Assembly (NCBI RefSeq): GCF_024809855.1
Contig: NZ_JANUEM010000001.1
Location: 1-64,000 of the forward strand
DNA from: Rheinheimera pacifica
GTDB taxonomy: Bacteria > Pseudomonadota > Gammaproteobacteria > Enterobacterales > Alteromonadaceae
DNA: 64,000 nucleotides
Reading direction: 5' to 3'
The notes below the pieces were generated by a model that worked only from the letters and a program-made list of their open reading frames with translations, did not search any database and was not told where the DNA came from. Below, one piece after another: positions 54,241 through 64,000 of this stretch (positions within the stretch are counted from its first letter, which is position 1; the number at the start of each line of letters is the position of its first letter). The translations under genes and the position numbers were made by a program.

Positions 54241-54567
54241 ATGCGTCTAGCCGTTTTATTATGTCTGGCGTTATTGAGTTACGGGCAGAGCGTTGCCGCT
54301 AAAGATTTTTACCAAATCCCGCTGCCGGAAGATGCCCGTGAATTTGCCCGGCTTGACAATAAATTGCCAGCGGTGCTCAGTTACTTCAGCCAGCAAAGCA
54401 ACACCGCACTGCGCGATTTTTATATTCAGCAACTGGGGCAGCCCAATTCAAGCCAAACCCGGTATGGCCGTGAACATTTATACTTTACCCTGAATGGCAA
54501 CCAGGTACGGGTGCTGATTTCAAGCCGTGATAACTGGCGCCAGGTTGATGTGATGGTGCAAAACTAA
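54241..54567 (+). CDS. Small secreted protein of unknown function
   Basis: 108 residues with a clear signal peptide (1-20, cleaved at VAA-KD). The mature part is short with a likely helix-strand domain ([39 protein letters not shown]). AAGGA precedes the ATG. No family recognised; convergent with motY. Confidence 0.72.
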   Translation: MRLAVLLCLALLSYGQSVAAKDFYQIPLPEDAREFARLDNKLPAVLSYFSQQSNTALRDFYIQQLGQPNSSQTRYGREHLYFTLNGNQVRVLISSRDNWRQVDVMVQN

Positions 54568-54586
54568 ACCGGTTAAAGCTTCTTGG

Positions 54587-55456
54587 TTAAGGCTTAGTCA
54601 ACTGCAGCACTACCCTGCGGTTTTGTTTACGCTCCAGCGCAGTATCGTTTGGTGCGACGTGGCGGCGTTCACCAAAGCCTTCTACCTGAACTTTATCTGC
54701 GCTTAGCCCGGCGGCAACAAAAAAGCTTTTTACTTTCTCTGCCCGTTTTACCGATAACTGCTCGTTCATCCAGCGCCCGCCATAACTATCGGTGTACCCC
54801 TGAATTTCAACATAGTCGATATCCTGATCATACTTCAGGTATTCAGCTATTTGTGCCAGCCTGCGCTCAGATTCCCGGGTTAACTGGTCACCACCGCTTT
54901 CATATCGCAGTACCGTAAAAGCAATATCATCAAAGCCATACGGCAATAAACGCGACACGCACTGATTAAACTGATGGTAATTTGCCGGAAACTGCACCGG
55001 GTTCATCGCGGCTACCACTTTGTCGTAAGGGCTGTACCAGTCACTGAAGTAAAACGTCGGGCTAAAACCCTGCTCCAGTTCTGTCAGTAACGTCCAGGCT
55101 GTTTTTTTCGGTAGATCGCCATTGTATTGCTTTAACAACTTCATACTGGCCACTGCTTTAGCCGGCGTGCCCGGCCGCCAGGCCGGTGGTACTGACAACA
55201 CCTCAGCTAAGCCGTAGTTATCAGGCAGACGTAGCATTTGTAACTCAAAATCTAAGTTCAGCCCTTTGCTGGCTACACTGCGAAATACCGCCTGGCCAAA
55301 CTGCGGAATTTCGTGCTGCAGCTGACACTCCAGCGGGGTGTTTTTACTTAGCTGCCACACTGATTGCTCAATACTGGCAGAATATTGACGCAGTTGTGGC
55401 TGTGCCAATACGCTGGTACTGCACAACAGGCTGCTGATCACTAATAAAGTTCGCAT
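54587..55456 (-). CDS. motY: Sodium-type flagellar protein MotY
   Basis: 289 residues. A signal peptide (1-18) and an N-terminal MotY domain (about 22-155, [26 protein letters not shown] segment shortened here) are followed by an OmpA-type peptidoglycan-binding domain (about 190-285: [33 protein letters not shown]). MotY forms the T ring that anchors the sodium-driven stator. Divergent from rnt, an arrangement known in Vibrio and Shewanella. ATG 55456 begins the signal peptide. Confidence 0.9.
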   Translation of the reverse strand: MRTLLVISSLLCSTSVLAQPQLRQYSASIEQSVWQLSKNTPLECQLQHEIPQFGQAVFRSVASKGLNLDFELQMLRLPDNYGLAEVLSVPPAWRPGTPAKAVASMKLLKQYNGDLPKKTAWTLLTELEQGFSPTFYFSDWYSPYDKVVAAMNPVQFPANYHQFNQCVSRLLPYGFDDIAFTVLRYESGGDQLTRESERRLAQIAEYLKYDQDIDYVEIQGYTDSYGGRWMNEQLSVKRAEKVKSFFVAAGLSADKVQVEGFGERRHVAPNDTALERKQNRRVVLQLTKP

Positions 55457-55589
55457 TTTCTGGCTTTCCACCACTGTCGGTAAGCAATTTATGACAAATT
55501 GGCTTTATGTTAAGCAAACACTATGCCGCAACAAGACGCTGAAGCAATTCTTTGGCATAATAGCCGCTGATTGGCAAACTGGCGATGTT

Positions 55590-56258
55590 ATGACACAACC
55601 AAGATCACAGCTGGCACAACGCTTCCGCGGTTACTACCCTGTAGTTATCGACGTGGAAACCGCAGGCTTTAATGCAAAAACAGATGCTTTACTGGAAATA
55701 GCCGCCACCTTGCTGGATATGGATGACAACGGCAATTTAATTCCGCTGCAAACGCTGCATTTTCACGTTGAACCCTTCGAAGGCGCTAATCTGGATGCCA
55801 GCTCATTGGCCTTTAACGGTATAGATCCGTTTAACCCATTGCGTGGCGCAGTGTCAGAACGTGAAGCTATTACAGAAATATGTAAAGCCGTGCGCAAAGC
55901 GCAAAAAGACGCCGACTGCCAGCGCAGTGTTATCGTGGCGCACAACGCCGCCTTTGATCAGAGCTTTTTTAACGCCGCCGTAGAAAGGCTTAACTTTAAA
56001 CGCTCACCTTTTCATGCTTTTGTGTCATTCGACACCACCAGTTTGTCGGCATTAGCCCTGGGACAAACGGTGCTTGCCAAAGCCTGCCAGGCTGCAGGTA
56101 TTGAATTTAACAACAAAGAAGCACACAGCGCTTTATACGACACTGAACGTACTGCCGAGCTATTTTGTTATATTGTAAACAGTTGGAAACAGCTGGGCGG
56201 TTGGCCGCTGGCGCAAGCACTGGAAGAGGCCAGCGAAGAAACATCTGAGCAGGTGTAA
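55590..56258 (+). CDS. rnt: Ribonuclease T
   Basis: 222 residues. DEDDh 3'-5' exoribonuclease: [11 protein letters not shown] (Asp, Glu), [12 protein letters not shown] (Asp), and [13 protein letters not shown] (His, Asp). It trims tRNA and stable RNA 3' ends. ATG 55590 matches the RNase T start ([19 protein letters not shown]); the longer frame is leader. Followed by a bidirectional hairpin. Confidence 0.95.
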   Translation: MTQPRSQLAQRFRGYYPVVIDVETAGFNAKTDALLEIAATLLDMDDNGNLIPLQTLHFHVEPFEGANLDASSLAFNGIDPFNPLRGAVSEREAITEICKAVRKAQKDADCQRSVIVAHNAAFDQSFFNAAVERLNFKRSPFHAFVSFDTTSLSALALGQTVLAKACQAAGIEFNNKEAHSALYDTERTAELFCYIVNSWKQLGGWPLAQALEEASEETSEQV

Positions 56259-56295
56259 ATCTTAAGCTGCCAGAGCGCAGCATAGCCAGCAAAAT

Positions 56296-56325
56296 ATAAA
56301 GGCCGCAATAAGAAGCGGCCTTTAT
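56296..56325. terminator. Bidirectional terminator between rnt and grxD
   Basis: Perfect 11-bp stem ATAAAGGCCGC/GCGGCCTTTAT with an 8-nt loop and A/T-rich flanks on both sides, between two convergent genes. Confidence 0.85.
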
Positions 56326-56343
56326 ATTTACTACCACAAGAGT

Positions 56344-56685
56344 TTACTCTGCTGGCGTATCGGTTTTATGTTTAGCGGCCGTTTCTTTGATCAGCGGCTG
56401 CAGCTCACCACGCTGAAACATCTCCAGCACGATATCACAACCACCAATCAGCTCACCCTCTACCCACAGCTGTGGAAAAGTAGGCCAGTTGGCATATTTT
56501 GGCAGTTCAGCACGGATGTCCGGGTTTTGCAGAATGTCTACAAAAGCAAATTGTTCACCACAGGCAATCAGTGCCTGTGAAGCCTGCGCCGAAAAACCGC
56601 AGCTTGGGAATTTAGGCGAACCTTTCATAAATAACAGAATTGGGTTCTCAGCAATTTGCTGCTTAATTTTATCTAACGTTTCCAT
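56344..56685 (-). CDS. grxD: Monothiol glutaredoxin (Grx4 type)
   Basis: 113 residues. The CGFS-type active site is seen in FPSCGFSAQA, preceded by LFMKGSPKFP and followed by WPTFPQLWVEGELIGGCDI. These proteins bind a shared [2Fe-2S] cluster and deliver clusters. ATG 56685 with GAGGT at 5 nt spacing is used. Divergent neighbour of sodB, as in Escherichia coli. Confidence 0.96.
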   Translation of the reverse strand: METLDKIKQQIAENPILLFMKGSPKFPSCGFSAQASQALIACGEQFAFVDILQNPDIRAELPKYANWPTFPQLWVEGELIGGCDIVLEMFQRGELQPLIKETAAKHKTDTPAE

Positions 56686-56924
56686 TAACACCTCACACCA
56701 TAAGCATTTTCAGATTGGCAGACATTTTACGCTGTTCTGTCGTAACTGGCACTTGAGATCTGAGAAAAAATCCCCACCTCTGTTGCTACGACCTTAAGCG
56801 CTGATTATCACAGCCGACTACACTGGATCAGCCAATAAGCAATACTGTAAAACTTGAGTATTTTAGTCAGGTTTTGTAGTCTACGCCATGCAGACATCAT
56901 AAACAACGCCAACGGAGAACAACA

Positions 56925-57509
56925 ATGGCCTTTGAATTACCAGCATTACCTTATGCAAAAGACGCGTTAGCGCCACACATTTCCGCAGAAACTCTGGAAT
57001 ACCATTACGGCAAGCACCACAACACCTACGTGGTAAAACTAAATGGTTTGATTGAAGGCACGCCTTTTGCCGGTAAATCACTGGAAGATATCGTTCGTAC
57101 CTCTGAAGGTGGCATTTTCAACAACGCAGCTCAGGTATGGAACCACACTTTCTACTGGCACTGTTTATCACCAAATGGTGGTGGCGAGCCAACAGGTGCA
57201 CTGGCCGACGCTATCAATGCCAAATGGGGCTCTTTTGCTGCATTTAAAACCGCCTTTAACGACAAAGCCGTGAACAACTTTGGTTCAAGCTGGACCTGGT
57301 TAGTGAAAAAAGCTGACGGCAGCCTGGATATCGTTAATACCAGCAACGCTGCTACACCATTAACCGATACCAGCGTAACGCCGGTAATGACTGTAGATTT
57401 ATGGGAACACGCCTACTACATCGACTACCGCAATGCCCGCCCTACTTATCTGGATGCATTCTGGGCACTGGTTAACTGGAAATTTGCCAGCGAAAACTTT
57501 GCCAAGTAA
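56925..57509 (+). CDS. sodB: Iron superoxide dismutase
   Basis: 194 residues. Iron ligands in [20 protein letters not shown], and [11 protein letters not shown]; the Fe-type pattern [13 protein letters not shown] and full length indicate FeSOD. Converts superoxide to peroxide and oxygen in the cytoplasm. GGAGAA precedes the ATG. Confidence 0.97.
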   Translation: MAFELPALPYAKDALAPHISAETLEYHYGKHHNTYVVKLNGLIEGTPFAGKSLEDIVRTSEGGIFNNAAQVWNHTFYWHCLSPNGGGEPTGALADAINAKWGSFAAFKTAFNDKAVNNFGSSWTWLVKKADGSLDIVNTSNAATPLTDTSVTPVMTVDLWEHAYYIDYRNARPTYLDAFWALVNWKFASENFAK

Positions 57510-57531
57510 TACTTAACTGTATTGAACGAGC

Positions 57532-57553
57532 CCGGCATATGCCGGGTTTTTTG
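57532..57553 (+). terminator. sodB terminator
   Basis: Perfect palindrome CCCGGCATATGCCGGG followed by TTTTTT, 22 nt after the sodB stop codon. Confidence 0.93.
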
Positions 57554-57737
57554 TCTGCCCAGCTTTACACTTTCATGTAATAAGCCAACTAAACCTGTTT
57601 ACGCCCGGCAACGATAGCCTAAAGAAATTTATAGATTTTTCTGTCAATTAGTCAGGCGGGAATCCGCTTTACTGTCTAACCTTAAGATAACAGCTTGGCT
57701 GCCACCCTTTCCCGATGTTTAAAAGCTGGAGGTGCAT

Positions 57738-59660
57738 ATGAGTATTTTCGAGCACTATAAATCACGCTACGAAGCTGCGAAAGAAGAAGAATATAGCATC
57801 CAGGAATTCCTGGCGTTATGCAAAAACGATAAAAGCTGCTATGCCAGTGCAGCAGAGCGTTTATTGCTGGCTATAGGTAAACCTGAACTGACCGATACCG
57901 CGCAAGACCCCCAGTTAAGCAGACTGTTCTCAAACCGGGTCATAGCACGCTATCCGGCATTTTCTGAATTTTATGGTATGGAAGATGCCATCGAACAAAT
58001 TGTGTCTTACCTGAAGCACTCGGCGCAAGGGTTGGAAGAGCGTAAACAAATTTTATATTTGCTTGGCCCGGTGGGTGGTGGTAAGTCGTCACTGGCTGAA
58101 AAGCTGAAACATTTAATGCAGCAAATTCCGATTTATTATTTAAAAGGCTCGCCGGTGTACGACCATCCGCTGTGCCTGTTCGACGTTAACGAAGATGGTA
58201 ATATTCTGCAGCAGGAATACGGCATTCCTAAGCGCCACCTGCGTAACATTATGTCGCCCTGGGCCAGCAAGCGGCTGCACGAGTATAACGGCGATATCAG
58301 CCAGTTTAAGGTAGTAAAAAAGTATCCTTCTATATTGGATCAACTGGCTATTGCCAAAACCGAACCCGGTGATGAAAACAATCAGGATATTGCCTCACTG
58401 GTAGGTAAAGTGGATATCCGCCAGTTGGAACATTTCGCCCAGAATGACCCCGATGCCTACAGTTACTCCGGTGCACTTTGCCGCGCTAATCAGGGCTTGA
58501 TGGAATTTGTTGAAATGTTCAAAGCGCCGATAAAGGTACTGCACCCGTTACTGACCGCAACGCAGGAGGGTAACTACAATGGTACCGAAGGCTTAGCGGC
58601 GTTGCCGTTTGACGGCATTATACTGGCACACAGCAACGAATCTGAGTGGCAAACCTTTCGCAATAACAAAAACAATGAAGCCTTTCTTGACCGGGTTTAC
58701 ATTGTAAAAGTACCTTACTGCCTGCGGGTTAGCGAAGAAAAACGTATTTACCAGAAGCTACTGGAACACAGCGAGCTGAATACTGCCCCTTGTGCGCCGG
58801 GCACCTTAAGTTCTCTGGCCCAGTTTGCTGTGTTATCCCGGTTAAAAACCCCCGATAACTCCAGCATTTACTCCAAAATGCGGGTTTATGACGGTGAAAG
58901 CTTAAAAGATACCGATCCTAAGGCAAAATCGTATCAGGAATATCGTGACTACGCCGGGGTTGATGAAGGCATGACAGGCTTATCTACCCGTTTTGCATTT
59001 AAAATTTTATCGCGGGTATTTAACTTTGATAGCACTGAAGTGGCCGCCAACCCGGTGCACTTGTTTTATGTACTGGAACAGCAGATAGAGCGTGAGCAAT
59101 TCCCTGCCGATGTAGCAGAGCGCTACCTGGAGCATTTAAAAGGTTATTTGATCCCCAAATACATTGAGTTTATCGGCAAAGAAATTCAAACCGCGTATTT
59201 GGAATCCTATTCCGAGTATGGGCAGAATATTTTTGATCGTTACGTGATTTATGCTGATTTCTGGATCCAGGATCAGGAGTATCGTGATCCGGAAACCGGC
59301 CAGCTATTTGACCGCTCAGCCCTGAACGCCGAGCTGGAAAAAATTGAAAAACCTGCAGGCATCAGTAACCCGAAAGATTTCCGCAATGAAATAGTTAACT
59401 TTGTGCTTAGAGCCAAAGCGAAAAACAACGGCAAAAACCCAACCTGGACCAGCTACGAGAAGCTGCGCACTGTGATAGAGAAAAAAATGTTCTCCAGCAC
59501 AGAAGAGTTGTTGCCGGTTATTTCGTTTAACGCCAAAACCTCAACCGATGATCAGAAAAAACATGATGATTTTGTCAACCGGATGATGGAAAAAGGCTAT
59601 ACCCGTAAGCAGGTGAGATTGTTGTCAGAGTGGTATCTGCGCGTACGTAAATCGCAGTAA
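57738..59660 (+). CDS. prkA: PrkA/YeaG-family serine protein kinase
   Basis: 640 residues. N-terminal AAA-like module with Walker A LLGPVGGGKSS (about residue 110) and LFDVNEDGN, then the C-terminal kinase-like/PrkA domain (LNAELEKIEKPAGISNPKDFRNEIVNF). PrkA proteins are linked to starvation and nitrogen stress. GGAGG is 6 nt before ATG 57738. First gene of the conserved prkA-yeaH-ycgB operon. Upstream 57554-57737 is 184 bp with no promoter I could assign with confidence. Confidence 0.95.
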   Translation: MSIFEHYKSRYEAAKEEEYSIQEFLALCKNDKSCYASAAERLLLAIGKPELTDTAQDPQLSRLFSNRVIARYPAFSEFYGMEDAIEQIVSYLKHSAQGLEERKQILYLLGPVGGGKSSLAEKLKHLMQQIPIYYLKGSPVYDHPLCLFDVNEDGNILQQEYGIPKRHLRNIMSPWASKRLHEYNGDISQFKVVKKYPSILDQLAIAKTEPGDENNQDIASLVGKVDIRQLEHFAQNDPDAYSYSGALCRANQGLMEFVEMFKAPIKVLHPLLTATQEGNYNGTEGLAALPFDGIILAHSNESEWQTFRNNKNNEAFLDRVYIVKVPYCLRVSEEKRIYQKLLEHSELNTAPCAPGTLSSLAQFAVLSRLKTPDNSSIYSKMRVYDGESLKDTDPKAKSYQEYRDYAGVDEGMTGLSTRFAFKILSRVFNFDSTEVAANPVHLFYVLEQQIEREQFPADVAERYLEHLKGYLIPKYIEFIGKEIQTAYLESYSEYGQNIFDRYVIYADFWIQDQEYRDPETGQLFDRSALNAELEKIEKPAGISNPKDFRNEIVNFVLRAKAKNNGKNPTWTSYEKLRTVIEKKMFSSTEELLPVISFNAKTSTDDQKKHDDFVNRMMEKGYTRKQVRLLSEWYLRVRKSQ

Positions 59661-59677
59661 CGTAAGCCGGAGGTAGT

Positions 59678-60946
59678 ATGGCGCACTTTATAGACAGACG
59701 GCTCAATGGCAAGAATAAAAGCGCGGTAAACCGCCAGCGCTTTATTCGCCGCTACAAGCAACAAATTAAAAAAGCAGTATCGGATGCCATTAGCAAGCGC
59801 AGCGTTACCGACATTAGCAGCGGTGAAAATGTCACTATACCCAGCAAAGATATTACTGAGCCGTTTTTTCATCAGGGTAAAGGCGGCCGCAGACAAATAG
59901 TGCATCCGGGCAATGATCAGTTCAGCCCGGGCGATCGCATTAAGCGGCCACAAGGCGGTGCAGGCCAGGGCGGAGGTACAGGCGATCCAGCCAATGACGG
60001 CGAAGGCAGCGACGATTTTGTCTTTTCTATCTCCAAAGATGAATATCTGGATCTGTTATTTGAAGATTTAGAGCTGCCCAACCTGCGAAAAAACCAGTTA
60101 GATAAACTGGTGCAATACAAAAATGTACGGGCTGGTTACCGCTCTGAAGGTGTGCCAAGCAACATTGATATAGTGCGCTCGTTACGCGGCTCTCTGGCGC
60201 GGCGTGTTGCCATGACTGCCGATAAAAAAGCCCGGCTGCGTGAACTGGAGCAGCAGCTGAGTGCGCTGGAGCGTGAACCGGTGCCGGATCAGCAAATGTT
60301 GCGCAGTATTATTAACGAGATTGACGCACTAAAACAACGCATTGCTGCCGTGCCTTTTATCGACAGCTTTGATTTACGCTTTCGTAACTTTCAAAAACGG
60401 CCGGAGCCAACCAGCAAAGCCGTAATGTTTTGTCTGATGGATGTATCCGGCTCTATGGACCAGGCCACCAAAGATATGGCCAAGCGTTTTTATATCCTGC
60501 TATATCTGTTTTTAAGCCGCAGCTACAAAAATGTCGAAGTGGTGTATATCCGCCATCATACCCAGGCTAAAGAAGTGGACGAGCAGGAGTTCTTTTATTC
60601 ACAGGAAACCGGCGGCACCATAGTGTCCAGCGCAGTAAAACTGATGTATGACATAGTGCAGGAGCGCTACAACCCGGTAGAGTGGAATATATATGCCGCC
60701 CAGGCATCTGATGGCGATAACTGGACTGACGACAGCGCTCCCTGTGCCGAGTTGCTGGCTAACAAGTTGCTGCCGCTACTACGTTACTATGCATACATTG
60801 AAATTACGCCCAGAGCCCACCAAAGCCTGTGGCAGGAATATGAAAAGCTGCTGCCGGTGCATGACAATTTTGCCATTCAGCATATTAAAGAAGTCAGTGA
60901 TATTTACCCGGTGTTTCGCGAGCTGTTTAAAAGGCAAGCCGCTTAA
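59678..60946 (+). CDS. yeaH: YeaH/YhbH family protein (DUF444)
   Basis: 422 residues. The family features are present: [21 protein letters not shown] start, a central Gly-rich linker, and a von Willebrand-like domain with [23 protein letters not shown] (MIDAS-like D-x-S-x-S). Function unknown; acts with PrkA in stress. Begins 17 nt after prkA with GGAGG. Confidence 0.95.
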   Translation: MAHFIDRRLNGKNKSAVNRQRFIRRYKQQIKKAVSDAISKRSVTDISSGENVTIPSKDITEPFFHQGKGGRRQIVHPGNDQFSPGDRIKRPQGGAGQGGGTGDPANDGEGSDDFVFSISKDEYLDLLFEDLELPNLRKNQLDKLVQYKNVRAGYRSEGVPSNIDIVRSLRGSLARRVAMTADKKARLRELEQQLSALEREPVPDQQMLRSIINEIDALKQRIAAVPFIDSFDLRFRNFQKRPEPTSKAVMFCLMDVSGSMDQATKDMAKRFYILLYLFLSRSYKNVEVVYIRHHTQAKEVDEQEFFYSQETGGTIVSSAVKLMYDIVQERYNPVEWNIYAAQASDGDNWTDDSAPCAELLANKLLPLLRYYAYIEITPRAHQSLWQEYEKLLPVHDNFAIQHIKEVSDIYPVFRELFKRQAA

Positions 60947-60974
60947 ACGCAATTGACTTTGCAGTGAGGTTTTT

Positions 60975-62501
60975 ATGGCCAAAGCAAAAACGAAAATAAA
61001 CTCTTGTTTACCAGATGGCCCGGACTGGACCTTCGAGCTGCTTGATGCCTATCATCAGGAAATTGCCCGTGTTGCAGCACACTATAAGCTTGATACTTAT
61101 CCTAACCAGATTGAAGTTATTACCGCAGAGCAAATGATGGATGCTTATTCCAGTGTCGGTATGCCGCTGGGTTACCATCACTGGTCTTATGGCAAGAAAT
61201 TTATCCAGACCGAGCAAAATTATAAGCGCGGCTATATGGGCCTGGCCTATGAAATAGTTATTAACTCCAACCCGTGTATTGCCTACCTGATGGAAGAAAA
61301 CACTATTACCATGCAGGCGCTGGTGATGGCCCATGCCAGCTACGGCCACAACTCTTTTTTTAAAAATAATTACCTGTTTAAAACCTGGACCGACGCCGGC
61401 TCTATTATCGACTACCTGGTGTTTGCCAAAAACTATATCAGCCAGTGTGAAGAAAAGTATGGTATCAGCGACGTAGAAGATATGCTCGACTCCTGCCATG
61501 CGCTAATGAACTACGGCGTAGACCGCTATAAAAGGCCGCAAAAGATCTCTCTGGATGAAGAGCAAAAACGCCAGCACGAGCGCGAAACCTATCTGCAGTC
61601 TCAGGTAAACGATTTATGGCGCACCATACCGGTAAAAACTGCCAGTACAACACAGCATAAAAGCCGTTTTCCGTCAGAGCCGCAGGAGAATATCCTCTAC
61701 TTTATTGAAAAAAATGCCCCGCTGCTAAAACCCTGGCAGCGTGAAATTGTGCGGATAGTACGTAAAATTTCGCAGTATTTTTATCCGCAAAAACAAACGC
61801 AAGTAATGAACGAGGGCTGGGCCACATTTTGGCATTACACTATTTTGCAGCACCTGTATGATGAAGGTAAAGTCAGTGACCGTTTTATGTTGGAGGTTTT
61901 GCACAGCCATACCAATGTGGTAGCACAGCCGGAATACAACAGCAAATATTACTCCGGCATTAACCCCTATGCGCTGGGTTTTGCCATGTTTACTGATATC
62001 CGCCGCATTTGTGAAGCGCCCACAGCCGAAGATAAAGAGTGGTTTCCGGATCTTGCAGGCAGTAACTGGCTGGAAACCCTGCACTTTGCTATGCAGAACT
62101 TTAAAGATGAGAGCTTTATCAGCCAGTATCTGTCGCCTAAAGTGATCCGTGATTTTCACTTATTTGCCATTGTCGATGATGACGAAGAAGGCAGTTTAGA
62201 AGTGGCTGCCATTCACAATGCCGAGGGTTATCAGCGCATACGGCAAATGTTATCGCAGCAATATAACCTGAGCCAGATAGAACCGAATATCCAGGTGCAT
62301 AATGTCGACTTAAACGGCGACCGCTCACTAACACTACATTATGTACCACAAAACCGTATTCCTTTGGCAGGTAGTATGGAGCATGTACTTAAGCACCTAC
62401 ACCGCTTATGGGGTTTTACCGTTTATCTGGAACAACAAAACGCTGATGGCAGTACAGAGTTACTGCACAGCTGCCCTGAACCTGCACTACTTGGCGGTTG
62501 A
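60975..62501 (+). CDS. ycgB: SpoVR family protein (YcgB)
   Basis: 508 residues (YcgB 510). SpoVR landmarks: GMPLGYHHWSYGKKF, MAHASYGHNSFFKNNYLF, NEGWATFWHY, and SKYYSGINPYALGFAMF. Function unknown; part of the prkA-yeaH-ycgB stress operon. The last 15 nt overlap the convergent diguanylate cyclase gene. Confidence 0.95.
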   Translation: MAKAKTKINSCLPDGPDWTFELLDAYHQEIARVAAHYKLDTYPNQIEVITAEQMMDAYSSVGMPLGYHHWSYGKKFIQTEQNYKRGYMGLAYEIVINSNPCIAYLMEENTITMQALVMAHASYGHNSFFKNNYLFKTWTDAGSIIDYLVFAKNYISQCEEKYGISDVEDMLDSCHALMNYGVDRYKRPQKISLDEEQKRQHERETYLQSQVNDLWRTIPVKTASTTQHKSRFPSEPQENILYFIEKNAPLLKPWQREIVRIVRKISQYFYPQKQTQVMNEGWATFWHYTILQHLYDEGKVSDRFMLEVLHSHTNVVAQPEYNSKYYSGINPYALGFAMFTDIRRICEAPTAEDKEWFPDLAGSNWLETLHFAMQNFKDESFISQYLSPKVIRDFHLFAIVDDDEEGSLEVAAIHNAEGYQRIRQMLSQQYNLSQIEPNIQVHNVDLNGDRSLTLHYVPQNRIPLAGSMEHVLKHLHRLWGFTVYLEQQNADGSTELLHSCPEPALLGG

Positions 62502-63470
62502 GTATTCGTCTAACGGGCTGTAGCAGGTAACTCTGTTGCGCCCGCCGGCTTTAGAGCGGTACAAAGCTTTATCTGCCGCCTCCAGCCATTGGCGGTAGTT
62601 TGCCATGTTTTTATTGTGTTCAGCCAGGCCGATGCTAAGCGTTACCTTTAATATCTGGCTGTTGTATTTAATCGACAGTTGCTCAACTGATTTACGCAGC
62701 CTTTCAGCCAGGTGAGCTGCCTGCTCCAGATTGGTTTCCACTAATAAAATGGCATATTCTTCACCGCCGTAACGGCCGGCAATATCAGTAGCTCTGAGGG
62801 TTTTGCGCACTGCATCTGCAATTTGCTGGATCACTGCATCGCCGGCAGAATGACCGTAAGTATCGTTAACACGTTTAAAGTGATCAATGTCGCACATCAG
62901 CAGAGTGCTTTGGTGCGGGTAACGCTGCAAACGCTTATATTCCTGGTCCAGGCTTTCTTCCCAATGACCGCGGTTAAATAGCTGGGTAAGGAAATCGGTT
63001 TTTGACAGTTGCTGTAAACGGCCGTTCATCGACTCTAACTCTATACGGCTTACAGCCACATCAGTGACATCATAAATGATAAAACACAGGTGGGTTACCT
63101 GGCCGCGCGCGTCTGATAGCGGAAAAATAGTACAGTTCTGATACATATATTCAGCACTACCGGTAATAGGCCGGTAATTACGGAATTTAAAAATATAAGG
63201 CCGTTGCTCCCAAATTGTAAAAGCCCGGTTTTTCAACAGGATAACCGGATCACATTTACGCCGTAACCAGTCCTCATCAATTTCAGAGAATAAGTCAAAC
63301 AGGTAACTGTCACGCACCTGGCGTGGCGTTAAGCCACTATGATTTTCCATAAAACCATTCCACACCTGAATACGATAGTCGCAATTTAACACGACAAGCC
63401 CGACATCAACGGTCTGGAACATATCCATCAGCCAATGGATCTCAGATACCTCAATCGCTGTTTCTGACAT
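62487..63470 (-). CDS. PAS-GGDEF diguanylate cyclase
   Basis: 327 residues. A PAS domain (about 10-140, DVGLVVLNCDYRIQVWNGFMENHSGL) and a GGDEF domain (about 158-320) with active site RYGGEEYAI and the inhibitory I-site RATD five residues before it. Makes c-di-GMP and should be feedback-inhibited. The ATG at 63470 has GGAGG 7 nt away; the GTG directly in front is an alternative. It overlaps the CheC-like stop region, so the two are coupled. Confidence 0.93.
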   Translation of the reverse strand: MSETAIEVSEIHWLMDMFQTVDVGLVVLNCDYRIQVWNGFMENHSGLTPRQVRDSYLFDLFSEIDEDWLRRKCDPVILLKNRAFTIWEQRPYIFKFRNYRPITGSAEYMYQNCTIFPLSDARGQVTHLCFIIYDVTDVAVSRIELESMNGRLQQLSKTDFLTQLFNRGHWEESLDQEYKRLQRYPHQSTLLMCDIDHFKRVNDTYGHSAGDAVIQQIADAVRKTLRATDIAGRYGGEEYAILLVETNLEQAAHLAERLRKSVEQLSIKYNSQILKVTLSIGLAEHNKNMANYRQWLEAADKALYRSKAGGRNRVTCYSPLDEYSTAK

Positions 63471-63472
63471 CA

Positions 63473-64000
63473 CTACTCCTCCAGCAAGAAAGCAACTTTA
63501 TAATTCAGGGTTTTCAGGCTGTCCTCCGTAAAAAGTAATAATAAATCGCAATTGATATTATAGTTTTCAATACCATAACTTACTTCTATTGCCAACGTTT
63601 TACGCCAGCGCTTGGCATTGGCTCTGATCAACTCGCTAACCGGTGCATGCTGCCCCAGCACTACCGGATGCCCCTGGCTGAAACTCATATCAATTTGTTC
63701 TGCTAATCCTTTAAGTACGGCGCCGATCAGTATGTTGGCAATATCCATCAGCAATTCCAGCTCAACTTTTACTGTCAGCGCACCTTGGTAATTCATTAGC
63801 CGGGCAATATCTTTAAAGCTGGAGTCATTCAGTATCAGCAGTGCCTCACCCGATACACCACCACCGATAAAGCCCTGGCACACAGCTGACGTAGAAGACT
63901 CCTGCTCTACTGATGCCAGCGCCATATGCAGTTCACTGACTTCGATTAGATTCACATTCGGGATAGGTAGTTTTACAAATACATTTAACAACCGTGCCAG
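63473..64000 (-). CDS. CheC/CheX-like chemotaxis protein, 5' end outside window
   Basis: At least 176 codons, open to the window edge, so the start is missing. Two CheC-type repeats are visible: LMDIANILIGAVLKGLAEQIDMSF carries the E/D-x-x-N-x-x-x-N/G pattern, and the protein has the paired beta sheet seen in CheC/CheX. CheC proteins dephosphorylate CheY or act with response regulators; its coupling to a diguanylate cyclase suggests a receiver-domain protein upstream. The first helix lacks the consensus Asn, so phosphatase activity is uncertain. Confidence 0.78.
   Translation of the reverse strand: MARLLNVFVKLPIPNVNLIEVSELHMALASVEQESSTSAVCQGFIGGGVSGEALLILNDSSFKDIARLMNYQGALTVKVELELLMDIANILIGAVLKGLAEQIDMSFSQGHPVVLGQHAPVSELIRANAKRWRKTLAIEVSYGIENYNINCDLLLLFTEDSLKTLNYKVAFLLEE

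Overview
The window is chromosomal DNA from a Gammaproteobacterium, most like an Alteromonadales/Chromatiaceae organism such as Rheinheimera or a close relative. This placement is an inference from gene content and order: ArcA/ArcB, a MotY-type (sodium-motor) flagellar protein, an Oar-like TonB-dependent receptor, a CheC-like/GGDEF pair, and the conserved neighbourhoods gcvA-ygdD-rlmM, mutY-yggX, dnaQ/rnhA, fabB/mnmC, motY/rnt, grxD/sodB and prkA-yeaH-ycgB. No replication origin, CRISPR array, prophage or intact insertion sequence was seen.

Layout. 1-0.6 kb: the 5' end of a 16S rRNA gene (minus strand) with a boxA and three tandem promoters. 0.6-3.5 kb: a divergent pair (GNAT/C39-peptidase fusion and RimK-like ATP-grasp ligase) and tRNA-Leu(CAG). 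3.6-6.4 kb: uridine kinase, nucleoside transporter and a 2-oxoglutarate oxygenase in one direction. 6.5-11.2 kb: a large TonB-dependent receptor divergent from a secreted EEP-family phosphoesterase. 11.2-18.3 kb: RNA modification, DNA repair and regulation (rlmM, ygdD, gcvA, mutY, yggX, trmB, rsmC). 18.4-23.3 kb: an orphan-like histidine kinase, then arcA and arcB tail to tail with the arcA terminator inside arcB. 23.3-31.6 kb: a cyanophycinase-like protein lacking its catalytic serine, and gltBD. 31.6-37.1 kb: small envelope proteins, a dipeptidyl peptidase IV and a tandem thioredoxin-fold protein.

37-42 kb is the accessory part: a HigB/HigA-type toxin-antitoxin pair with a perfect 15-bp operator candidate; an AT-rich operon of a NdpA (YejK, nucleoid-associated) family protein and a single-domain RelA/SpoT nucleotide synthetase, with a possible 52-residue small protein in front; flanking inverted repeats; and a two-gene GNAT-like cassette whose last stop codon lies inside a broken duplicate of a nearby hydrolase gene. 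The NdpA-RelA/SpoT operon is the best candidate for an undescribed (probably anti-phage or toxin-antitoxin) system here. 42-44.9 kb follows with a TetR regulator and an AcuI/YhdH reductase sharing two matching operators, the intact hydrolase and a membrane-anchored HExxH protein.

45-45.7 kb holds four identical-type tRNA-Asp(GTC) genes plus two decayed copies in a 139-bp tandem duplication. 45.8-57.5 kb is mostly housekeeping: dnaQ, rnhA, a periplasmic glutathione-peroxidase-like protein next to a glutathione-synthase-like ATP-grasp gene, fabB, mnmC, motY, rnt, grxD, sodB. 57.7-64 kb carries the stress operon prkA-yeaH-ycgB, whose end overlaps a convergent diguanylate cyclase that is coupled to a CheC-like gene cut by the window edge.

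Several starts were moved downstream of the longest open frame on the basis of Shine-Dalgarno spacing and family length; this is stated in each entry.
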